Positions 57,248-64,000 of a DNA stretch of 64,000 nucleotides are shown in pieces. Source of the DNA: Anaerobacillus isosaccharinicus. GTDB taxonomy: Bacteria; Bacillota; Bacilli; Bacillales; Anaerobacillaceae. The stretch is taken from the NCBI RefSeq assembly GCF_001866075.3, contig NZ_CP063356.1, positions 3,462,164-3,526,163 of the forward strand, given 5' to 3'. The position numbers and the translations under genes are program-made. Position 1 is the first letter of the stretch; every line of letters starts with the position of its first letter. Below the pieces are notes generated by a model, which did not search any database, was not told the DNA's origin, and saw only the letters and a program-made list of their open reading frames with translations.

Positions 57248-59077
57248 ATGGGTAAAATTATTAAATTAGATGAATATTTATCAAATAAAATTGCCGCTGG
57301 AGAAGTAGTAGAACGACCTGCATCAATCGTAAAAGAACTAGCGGAAAATTCAATTGACGCCAACAGTACAACCATCCATATTGAAGTTGAAGAAGGTGGA
57401 TTACAAAAAATTCGAATTGTTGATAACGGGGATGGTATCGATGAAGAAGATTGTTTAGTAGCTTTTCATCGCCATGCCACTAGTAAAATTAGCACAGATA
57501 AAGATCTTTTCAGAATCCGTACGTTAGGGTTTCGGGGCGAAGCATTGCCTAGTATCGCGTCTGTGTCGTATTTAACATTAAAAACATGTACTGGTAATCA
57601 AGTAGGAACAGCTGTGGTTATCGAAGGTGGCAAAATCGTTGAGCATGGACCGTCACCAAGTCGAAAAGGCACGGACATTACGGTGACAAATCTTTTTTAT
57701 AACACACCTGCTAGATTAAAGTATTTGAAAACGATTCATACAGAGCTTGGAAATATTACCGATTATGTTTATCGACTAGCACTTGCTTATCCGAGTATTT
57801 CTTTTCGCCTAGATCATAATGGAAAAAAGGTTTTTTCATCTAATGGAAACGGTGATTTAAGGCAAGTCATAGCTTCGATCTATGGAATGAACATTGCAAA
57901 ACAAATGCTCTACTTTGAGAACTCGTCGCTAGATTTCAAAATTTCTGGTTATGTGTGTAAACCAGAGGTTACTAGAGCGTCAAGACAATATATGTCTACG
58001 TTCATCAATTATCGATATATTAAAAACTTTCCGTTGTCAAAGGCAATCCAAGATGGTTACCATACGCTATTACCTATTGGCCGTTATCCAGTAGTCGTTC
58101 TCCAAGTAGAAATGGATCCGACGCTAATTGATGTAAACGTTCATCCGTCTAAGTTAGAGGTACGGTTAAGTAAGGAAGATGAATTAAATAAACTTGTTAC
58201 TGAAACAATTAAATTGACGTTTAAACAAGTACAGCTAATTCCTGAAGTGAAAAGACCACCTATTGAAAAAGAAAAATCAGAACAAATAGCTTTTTCACTT
58301 GAGCATCAAATAAAGAAGATAAATGTAGATGAAGATCAAAATAGCGTGAGTTTTCGAAAAGATGACGAATTGATTTTGCGCGAAACCGCAAAAGTTCAAG
58401 AATTTGAGGAGTTAGCACCTAGATCAAAAATAGTTAATCCTGTTAAAGAGGTAGAACGATATACGTCAATTGAAAATAAAGTACCACTAGAAGAACGAGT
58501 TCCTGTTCTTTATCCAATTGGTCAAATGCACGGAACATATATTCTAGCTCAAAATGAAAAAGGTTTATATATCCTTGATCAACATGCAGCTCAAGAGCGG
58601 ATTAAATACGAGTATTATCGACAGAAGGTTGGAGAAGATGACAAGCAGTTACAAGACTTGTTAGTGCCTATATCCTTCGAGTTTACAGGCTCAGAAATCG
58701 ACCGTATTAAAGCAAATGAAGGCTCGCTTCAAGACTTAGGGATTTTTATGGAACCATTTGGTCAGCATAGCTTTATCGTCCGTTCCCATCCAACTTGGTT
58801 TCCGACTGGATTAGAAGAAGAAGTCATCAAAGATATAGTTGAAGAAGTATTGAACGGTAAGAAGGTTACGGTAGGTAAACTCCGTGAGGAAGCAGCGATT
58901 TTAATGTCTTGTAAAGCTTCAATTAAAGCAAATCGGCATTTACGAAATGATGAAATGTTTTCTCTCCTTGAAACGTTGCGAAAATGTGAGGATCCATTTA
59001 CATGTCCTCATGGAAGGCCAATTTTTGTTCACTTCACAACATATGAAATGGAAAAGATGTTTAAACGAATTATGTAA
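57248..59077 (+). CDS. mutL: DNA mismatch repair protein MutL
   Basis: MutL is the ATPase and nicking endonuclease that follows MutS. The 609-residue protein has the GHKL ATPase ([40 protein letters not shown]), a linker (about 330-420), and the C-terminal endonuclease domain with [14 protein letters not shown] (about 444), [12 protein letters not shown] and [11 protein letters not shown], marking the endonuclease type present in bacteria without MutH. The ATG at 57248 is preceded by AAAAGAG. A strong terminator follows. Confidence 0.97.
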   Translation: MGKIIKLDEYLSNKIAAGEVVERPASIVKELAENSIDANSTTIHIEVEEGGLQKIRIVDNGDGIDEEDCLVAFHRHATSKISTDKDLFRIRTLGFRGEALPSIASVSYLTLKTCTGNQVGTAVVIEGGKIVEHGPSPSRKGTDITVTNLFYNTPARLKYLKTIHTELGNITDYVYRLALAYPSISFRLDHNGKKVFSSNGNGDLRQVIASIYGMNIAKQMLYFENSSLDFKISGYVCKPEVTRASRQYMSTFINYRYIKNFPLSKAIQDGYHTLLPIGRYPVVVLQVEMDPTLIDVNVHPSKLEVRLSKEDELNKLVTETIKLTFKQVQLIPEVKRPPIEKEKSEQIAFSLEHQIKKINVDEDQNSVSFRKDDELILRETAKVQEFEELAPRSKIVNPVKEVERYTSIENKVPLEERVPVLYPIGQMHGTYILAQNEKGLYILDQHAAQERIKYEYYRQKVGEDDKQLQDLLVPISFEFTGSEIDRIKANEGSLQDLGIFMEPFGQHSFIVRSHPTWFPTGLEEEVIKDIVEEVLNGKKVTVGKLREEAAILMSCKASIKANRHLRNDEMFSLLETLRKCEDPFTCPHGRPIFVHFTTYEMEKMFKRIM

Positions 59078-59086
59078 AATCCTAAC

Positions 59087-59128
59087 TTGCTCATGCATTT
59101 CTCAATTATGCATGGGCAGTTTTTTTTA
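59087..59128 (+). terminator. Intrinsic terminator of mutL
   Basis: TTGCTCATGCAT (59087-59098) pairs with ATGCATGGGCAG (59108-59119) with wobble pairs, followed by eight T. Confidence 0.9.
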
Positions 59129-59262
59129 TTATTCTCGATTAAATGATAGTCAAATTTGCAAGGGAACAAAGAAGAGACTATAATATTAGAAAACTTAGGC
59201 TGTGGCTAAAGTTTTTAATTTTTCAATTTATAGAAATGGTGATAAACCATAAGAGGAGAAAC

Positions 59263-60033
59263 ATGATTGTTACAACTTCACTGCGTCCAACTGAGCCTAT
59301 CATTGCCAAAGCAGAAAAGATTGCTTTAGACCTTAATTTACCCTTTGTTAGACGTAATAAAGAACCAATAGCTACCTTACACAATCAATATGGATGTAAT
59401 ATTTTTGTTGTTAGCTCAAACCGACTATCAATTTCCCAAATAGAAACTGAATTGCCGTTATTCTTTCATCCAAACTCGGCAATGTTTAGAGTTAAACGGG
59501 TGCTAAGAGGCGAAACAGATCCTTTTTTGCAAGCGACGAAACTAACATCAAATATGTCAATCCTCGATTGTACATTAGGTCTTGCATCTGATAGTATAGT
59601 ATCAAGTGTAGTTGTTGGAAAAAATGGGAAAGTAGTTGGTACGGAAGGAAATCAATTTTTAGCTTATTTAGTTAGACATGGGCTAAAGAACTGGGATAGT
59701 GGACTACCTGAAATGGATGAAGCTATGCAGCGGATAAACGTTATAGCCATAGAAAACCTTGAGTATTTACGTAACGAAAAAACAAACGCCTTTGATGTTG
59801 TCTATTTTGATCCAATGTTTGAGTTAAAAATCGAATCAGAAGGTATAAATGCAATTAGAAAAATGGCGTTATATTCTGATCTAGATGAGGAAACAATTGA
59901 AGAGGCAAAACGTGTTGCGAAACATCGTGTAGTATTAAAGGATCATTGGCAAAGTACTCGTTTTCATCGGTTTAATTTCCATGTGTATAAGCGTACTACA
60001 TCTCAATTCCATTATGCATCCATTGAATTATGA
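59263..60033 (+). CDS. Class I SAM-dependent methyltransferase (RsmJ-like)
   Basis: This 256-residue protein has a SAM-binding fold like the RsmJ/PF04445 group: motif I SILDCTLGLASDSIVSS (about 98-115), VVGTEGN (acidic end of strand 2), and VVYFDPMFE (about 179) as the catalytic D-P-x-F type motif. Its target (rRNA?) is not known. The start is ATG 59263 with AAGAGGAG upstream; an upstream open frame to 59143 overlaps the mutL terminator and is unlikely. It lies 21 bases before miaA. Confidence 0.82.
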   Translation: MIVTTSLRPTEPIIAKAEKIALDLNLPFVRRNKEPIATLHNQYGCNIFVVSSNRLSISQIETELPLFFHPNSAMFRVKRVLRGETDPFLQATKLTSNMSILDCTLGLASDSIVSSVVVGKNGKVVGTEGNQFLAYLVRHGLKNWDSGLPEMDEAMQRINVIAIENLEYLRNEKTNAFDVVYFDPMFELKIESEGINAIRKMALYSDLDEETIEEAKRVAKHRVVLKDHWQSTRFHRFNFHVYKRTTSQFHYASIEL

Positions 60034-60054
60034 GTGTTTGAAAAGGAGTCATTC

Positions 60055-60981
60055 ATGAAAGAAAAGCTTGTTGTCATTGTTGGTCCTACTGCAGTAGGTA
60101 AAACAAAGTTAGGTGTTGAATTAGCCAAAAAGTTAAACGGGGAAGTAATTAGCGGTGATTCAATGCAGATCTATAAACAAATGGATATAGGTACAGCGAA
60201 AGTAACTGAAGGTGAAATGGAAGGTATTCGTCATCATCTAATTGATATTAAGGAACCAACGGAAAGCTTTTCTGTAGCAGAATTTCAAAGTTTAGTTAAA
60301 CCGTTAATTACAAAGTTAAATGGAGAAAGTAAACTCCCTTTACTTGTAGGTGGAACGGGTTTATATGTTAGTTCTGTCATATTTGATTACAATTTCCCTG
60401 ACGTACCTAGTGACCTTGAATATCGGCAAAAAATGGAGGACTTCGTAGAAAAAAATGGGGTTGAAAAACTTCATGATAAACTAAAAGAAGTTGATCAAAT
60501 AAGCTTCGAAACGATTCATCCTAATAATTATCGTAGGGTGATTAGAGCTCTTGAAGTTTTTCATGTAACGAATAAAACCATTCATGATTTTCAAAGTGAC
60601 CAACCTAAATTAAGTCAATATGATTTAGTCTTAATTGGCTTAACGATGGACCGAAATTTGTTATACGAACGAATTAATGCTAGAGTAGATATGATGATTG
60701 CTCAAGGTCTCATTGAAGAAGCACGCAAGTTATATGAAATTGGTGTGAGAGATTGTCAATCAGTGCAAGCGATCGGTTATAAAGAAATTTATGACTACAT
60801 AGAAGGCCGAACGACAAAAGAACAGGCCATTGAAACCTTAAAGCAAAACTCAAGAAGATATGCTAAAAGACAACTTACTTGGTTCCGCAATAAAATGGAT
60901 ATCAATTGGTTTGAATTAACTGAAACAAATTTTCAAGAAAATATGCAACAAATTCTCAAATTAATAGAGGAAAGCTTATAA
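60055..60981 (+). CDS. miaA: tRNA dimethylallyltransferase MiaA
   Basis: MiaA adds a dimethylallyl group to A37 of tRNAs that read codons starting with U, the substrate for MiaB. The 308-residue protein has the P-loop GPTAVGKTK (10-18), DSMQIYKQMDIGTAK, VGGTGLYVSS and the later QAIGYKEI and RRYAKRQLTWFRNK motifs. The start is ATG 60055 after AAAAGGAG (60041-60048). It is followed by hfq after 44 bases. Confidence 0.97.
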   Translation: MKEKLVVIVGPTAVGKTKLGVELAKKLNGEVISGDSMQIYKQMDIGTAKVTEGEMEGIRHHLIDIKEPTESFSVAEFQSLVKPLITKLNGESKLPLLVGGTGLYVSSVIFDYNFPDVPSDLEYRQKMEDFVEKNGVEKLHDKLKEVDQISFETIHPNNYRRVIRALEVFHVTNKTIHDFQSDQPKLSQYDLVLIGLTMDRNLLYERINARVDMMIAQGLIEEARKLYEIGVRDCQSVQAIGYKEIYDYIEGRTTKEQAIETLKQNSRRYAKRQLTWFRNKMDINWFELTETNFQENMQQILKLIEESL

Positions 60982-61025
60982 AAAAGGCGAAATAATAATG
61001 TATAGATATTAGAGGAGGACTGTTC

Positions 61026-61256
61026 ATGAAGCAACAATCGGTCAACATTCAAGATGTATTTTTAAATCAACTAAGAAAAGAAAGCATTCCAGTTACCGTT
61101 TTTCTTTTAAATGGATTTCAACTAAGAGGTCTTATTAAAGGGTTCGATAACTTTACGGTTATTTTAGAAACTGAAGGTAAACAACAACTAGTTTATAAAC
61201 ATGCGATCTCAACATTCTCGCCACAAAAAAATGTACCTTTAAACCCTGAAGCATAA
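61026..61256 (+). CDS. hfq: RNA chaperone Hfq
   Basis: Hfq is a hexameric Sm-like RNA-binding protein. The 76 residues carry Sm1 ([21 protein letters not shown], split across the beta strands) and Sm2 ([12 protein letters not shown]). The N-terminal [17 protein letters not shown] is typical of Bacilli. The start ATG follows AGAGGAGG. A strong terminator lies between it and the opposing recombinase-like gene. Confidence 0.97.
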   Translation: MKQQSVNIQDVFLNQLRKESIPVTVFLLNGFQLRGLIKGFDNFTVILETEGKQQLVYKHAISTFSPQKNVPLNPEA

Positions 61257-61262
61257 TATCAG

Positions 61263-61290
61263 AAAAGCTCCCTTATTGGGAGCTTTTTAT
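61263..61290. terminator. Terminator between hfq and the opposing gene
   Basis: AAAAGCTCCC (61263-61272) and GGGAGCTTTT (61278-61287) form a perfect stem with a TTATT loop, then TTTA. The A-run on the left and the T-run on the right suit both hfq and the minus-strand gene ending at 61287. Confidence 0.92.
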
Positions 61291-62255
61291 ACTTGAGTTG
61301 CAAATTGGAAGAATTTCTTTAAAGATATATCTGTTTTTAAACCTAATTGCTGTTGTATCGTACTAATTGATTTACCTGCTAATATTTCAGTTAAGATAAA
61401 CGTGTTTCGTAAATGCTGAGCAGAAATCCCTTTCCTTAAACCACTCCGTTTAACTTCTTTTTGGATCATCCTCTGAATCGCAATATTCGTTAATTGCTTC
61501 GGTTTATTTTCTTCTTCATATACCCAACGATAAGTACCTCTTTGAAAGTCAAAGGCGACAAAAAAAGGATCGTTTTCATGGTATCTTGGCCGAACAGGTT
61601 TTGGTATTGTTTCGTAGTACTTGTACATAACTTGCTTATGTTCTGACGATAAATGAATGGTTTTCTCATGGTCTAATGATGCAACAGTAATGGTGTTTGT
61701 TTCGAAATGAATATGGTTCATTTGCAAATTGGTTAGTTCTTGAAGAGTGAGTCCATGATACAAAAACAAAAGGAATATTGCTTCATTACGGTCAACAATC
61801 AAATGCCTTGTTTCCAATTGTTTTTCTGATAGATCATGAGTTGAATGAAGCGATAAGAATAGTTGTTTCACTTCTTTTTCGTTAAGAAAATCATGAGAAG
61901 TCATAGGGACTTCGCCGCAATCAATTATATTTATCTCAAGAATGGGGTTTTTGGATAAGCCTAAGTTGTCATAATATTTATAGAGTTGATTTAAAACAGT
62001 TAGTACTCTTTTAGTCGTTCTAGGGCTATAGCTTCTTGATTCTGTCAGAATAGATAAATAACGTTGAATGTCATCATGTGTTAAATTAGCCCATGTTACA
62101 AAAGATTGATTTCTTTTTTCGATTTCAAGCCAGATAAAGAAATCTTCAAGATCATATATGTAACGTTTAACTGTTGAAGGTTTACGTTTCTTTTTTACTA
62201 AAGAATATAAATATTCCTTTACAAAGCTAGGCAAAGAGGTCTTAAAGCCATCCAT
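61287..62255 (-). CDS. Tyrosine-recombinase-fold protein lacking catalytic residues
   Basis: This 322-residue protein has a SAM-like core-binding N-terminal domain (about 10-105) and a C-terminal integrase-like domain. Catalytic positions seem lost: the first Arg is Thr (LYHGLTLQEL, T170, usually GLRxSEL); the HxLR box reads AQHLRNTF with Gln280 for His and Arg283 kept; the nucleophile Tyr is Phe (SLKKFFQF, 315-316). The length and fold otherwise match XerC/XerD. The ATG at 62255 has AGGAGGA upstream. The gene is intact, so it is probably maintained for a non-cleaving DNA-binding role. Confidence 0.72.
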   Translation of the reverse strand: MDGFKTSLPSFVKEYLYSLVKKKRKPSTVKRYIYDLEDFFIWLEIEKRNQSFVTWANLTHDDIQRYLSILTESRSYSPRTTKRVLTVLNQLYKYYDNLGLSKNPILEINIIDCGEVPMTSHDFLNEKEVKQLFLSLHSTHDLSEKQLETRHLIVDRNEAIFLLFLYHGLTLQELTNLQMNHIHFETNTITVASLDHEKTIHLSSEHKQVMYKYYETIPKPVRPRYHENDPFFVAFDFQRGTYRWVYEEENKPKQLTNIAIQRMIQKEVKRSGLRKGISAQHLRNTFILTEILAGKSISTIQQQLGLKTDISLKKFFQFATQV

Positions 62256-62295
62256 TTAAATTCCTCCTATCATGGTATAAATGTATTATAACAAT

Positions 62296-62330
62296 CATTT
62301 TCACTACTCTGTTAGTTAGAAGTGAAAATG
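62296..62330. repeat. Palindrome in the divergent intergenic region
   Basis: CATTTTCACT (62296-62305) and AGTGAAAATG (62321-62330) are perfect 10-bp complements with a 15-base centre, between the divergent recombinase-like gene and spoVK. It could be an operator site. Confidence 0.55.
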
Positions 62331-62447
62331 GGCATTTGTCACCTTTTTTAAGTTTACGAGTATAATGTCATATCGAATATATAGTCATCTTCAATAGTCA
62401 CTGGATAAAACAAAGACTTATAATTCCTTTTTAGGGTGGTGAGGCTC

Positions 62448-63398
62448 TTGGAAAAACCCTTGTCTCTGAAGTCAAGAGGTCAGATTAATATAGTTCTAAA
62501 TCAAAAAGAGTTGAAACAAAGTAGTGAATCGACGATTGGATTTTCAGAAGCAGATCGAGAAAAGCATTATATTCTTGAAAAAATAGAAAAAGAATTAGAG
62601 GAGCTAGTTGGTTTAAAAGAAATGAAACGGTTTATTAAAGAAATTTACGCTTGGCTCTATATTAATAAATGTCGAAAAGAACAAGGATTAAAAACAGGAA
62701 ATCAAGTATTGCATATGATTTTTAAAGGAAATCCAGGCACTGGAAAAACAACCGTCGCTAGATTATTAGCTAAATTATTTAAGGATATGGAAGTTTTATC
62801 TAAAGGACATTTACATGAAGTGGAACGCGCAGATCTAGTTGGCGAATATATCGGTCATACAGCACAAAAAACACGTGACTTAGTTAAAAAATCGGTAGGT
62901 GGTATTCTTTTTATAGACGAAGCTTATAGTCTAGCTAGAGGCGGGGAGAAAGATTTTGGCAAAGAAGCGATTGATACCCTTGTAAAAGCGATGGAAGACC
63001 AGCAACACGACTTTGTTTTAATCCTTGCCGGTTATTCAAGGGAGATGGACCACTTTCTATCATTAAATCCAGGTTTACCTTCAAGGTTTCCAATCACAAT
63101 GAAATTTCCCGATTATACAAATGATGAGCTGATTGAAATTGCTAGAAAAATGGTAGGAGATCGCCAGTATGAGCTTGAAAGAGAAGCTGAATTGAAATTA
63201 CGAGATTATCTACGAAGTCTAAAGGCAGAACGTAGCTTTAACTTTAGCAATGGTAGATTGATCCGAAATATCATTGAAAAAGCGGTGAGAGCACAAGCAG
63301 TAAGACTATTGTATCAAGGAAAGTATGATCGTAAAGCTCTACTTACTTTAACAAAGGACGATATTAAAGTGGAGAAAATGCAAAATGAGGAACTTTAG
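62448..63398 (+). CDS. spoVK: Stage V sporulation protein K (AAA+ ATPase)
   Basis: SpoVK is a CbbX-like AAA+ ATPase needed for spore maturation in the mother cell. The 316-residue protein has Walker A FKGNPGTGKTTVA, Walker B GGILFIDEAYSLARGG, sensor 1 in LILAGYSREMDHFL and the Arg finger region NPGLPSRFP. The chosen start is TTG 62448, giving MEKPLSLKSRGQINI in line with relatives; the GTG at 62436 is inside the GGGTGGTGAGG ribosome-binding site. It is divergent from the recombinase-like gene. Confidence 0.94.
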   Translation: MEKPLSLKSRGQINIVLNQKELKQSSESTIGFSEADREKHYILEKIEKELEELVGLKEMKRFIKEIYAWLYINKCRKEQGLKTGNQVLHMIFKGNPGTGKTTVARLLAKLFKDMEVLSKGHLHEVERADLVGEYIGHTAQKTRDLVKKSVGGILFIDEAYSLARGGEKDFGKEAIDTLVKAMEDQQHDFVLILAGYSREMDHFLSLNPGLPSRFPITMKFPDYTNDELIEIARKMVGDRQYELEREAELKLRDYLRSLKAERSFNFSNGRLIRNIIEKAVRAQAVRLLYQGKYDRKALLTLTKDDIKVEKMQNEEL

Positions 63399-63426
63399 TC
63401 ATTATAGTTCCTCTAAAATTAGAGAA

Positions 63427-63493
63427 AAAGTAGTGCAAGTTTCCGGTAAAGAAAGTTATGAAACTTTACTAACCGTACTTGCACTTTTCTTAT
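63427..63493 (+). terminator. Long imperfect terminator of spoVK
   Basis: GTGCAAGT (63433-63440) pairs with ACTTGCAC (63477-63484), extended by AGT and inner GGTAAAG/CTTTACTAACC partial pairing, followed by TTTTCTTATT. Confidence 0.75.
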
Positions 63494-63564
63494 TGGAAAG
63501 ATTATAGTAAAGATTGGCAATAATATTTGGTAAGGCACAAGTTTAAAGAAAAGGTTGTGAAGCT

Positions 63565-64000
63565 TTGGTTGAAACAACTAAAAGTACGGAAGAAAAAGTA
63601 TTACTTGTCGGCTGTAAATTAACAGATGTACAAGAAGAACGCTTCCTCTATTCAATGCAAGAATTAGCAGCTCTTACGAAAACTGCAGGAGGGGTAATTT
63701 TTAGTACTGTTATTCAAAATCGACATAGCTTAGATCGAGCTACATATATCGGAAAAGGGAAAATTGAAGAAATTATTCCACTAGTAGAAGAACAAGAAAT
63801 TGATGTGGTCATTTTTAATGATGAGCTGTCAACTAGCCAAGTTCGAAATTTAACCGCACAAATACCAGCAAGAATTATTGATCGAACACAGCTTATTTTA
63901 GATATTTTTTCAAAACGTGCAAAATCAAAAGAAGGTAAGCTTCAGGTAGAATTGGCGCAGCTAAATTATTTGTTACCTCGTTTGTCAGGACAAGGCCACT
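63565..64000 (+). CDS. hflX: GTPase HflX, N-terminal part (partial)
   Basis: HflX is a ribosome-associated GTPase that splits stalled ribosomes. The visible 145 residues are the N-terminal HflX domain: [94 protein letters not shown] split by the window end. The GTPase domain lies beyond base 64000. The probable TTG start at 63565 has AAAGG upstream. In B. subtilis ynbA (hflX) follows spoVK. Confidence 0.9.
   Translation, partial: MVETTKSTEEKVLLVGCKLTDVQEERFLYSMQELAALTKTAGGVIFSTVIQNRHSLDRATYIGKGKIEEIIPLVEEQEIDVVIFNDELSTSQVRNLTAQIPARIIDRTQLILDIFSKRAKSKEGKLQVELAQLNYLLPRLSGQGH

Noticed and set aside
58947-59183. 78-codon open frame overlapping the end of mutL
   Set aside because: It overlaps the conserved MutL endonuclease motifs and runs through the terminator; a shadow frame.

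Overview
The window is a low-GC, densely packed bacterial chromosome segment. Gene order and protein sequences place it in an endospore-forming Bacillaceae. It follows the Bacillus subtilis polC-nusA-infB-pnp-dpaA-spoIIIE-recA-rny-cotE-mutSL-hfq-spoVK axis almost gene for gene, and nearly everything is on the + strand. Some traits differ from B. subtilis: a 2-oxoacid:ferredoxin oxidoreductase (korAB), a DEAD-box helicase between cinA and recA, and an amidoligase next to cotE. The genus cannot be fixed from sequence reading alone; an environmental or alkaliphilic Bacillaceae is a reasonable guess.

Layout. 1-2200: the end of proS, then an insertion sequence with an intact DDE transposase on the minus strand and a strongly folded 3' noncoding part. 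2.2-16.9 kb: replication, transcription and translation core (polC, rimP, nusA, rnpM, ylxQ, infB, ylxP, rbfA, truB, ribF, rpsO, pnp). 17-25.5 kb: a spore deacetylase-like protein (ylxY), processing peptidase (mlpA), ymxH, and the dipicolinate/lysine branch (dpaAB, asd, dapG, dapA). 25.6-31 kb: rnjB, tepA, ylzJ, spoIIIE. 31.3-43.3 kb: ymfC, the M16 pair ymfF/ymfH, ymfI, ymfJ, ymfK, rodZ, yajQ, pgsA, cinA, a DEAD-box helicase and recA with a LexA box. 43.6-54.5 kb: rny, ymdB, spoVS, korAB, miaB, ricA, cotE and a putative amidoligase. 54.5-64 kb: mutS, mutL, a methyltransferase, miaA, hfq, an oppositely oriented tyrosine-recombinase-fold protein lacking its catalytic residues, spoVK, and the start of hflX.

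How the genes fit together. The dpaAB-asd-dapG-dapA block links aspartate-family synthesis to spore dipicolinate. polC, recA, mutS and mutL cover replication and repair. pnp, rnjB, rny, ricA, rnpM and hfq form an RNA-decay and RNA-binding group. Many loci serve sporulation (ylxY, dpaAB, spoIIIE, ymdB, spoVS, cotE, spoVK). Most operons end in clear intrinsic terminators.

The least ordinary items are: the recombinase-fold protein without R, H or Y catalytic residues; the amidoligase between cotE and mutS; the folded 3' region of the insertion sequence; an rnjB product that keeps the complete metal motif; a CcpA-type cre site and attenuator-like fold far upstream of korAB; a three-way-junction-like element between asd and dapG; and several inverted-repeat or MITE-like intergenic elements. 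No rRNA, tRNA, CRISPR array or prophage was seen.
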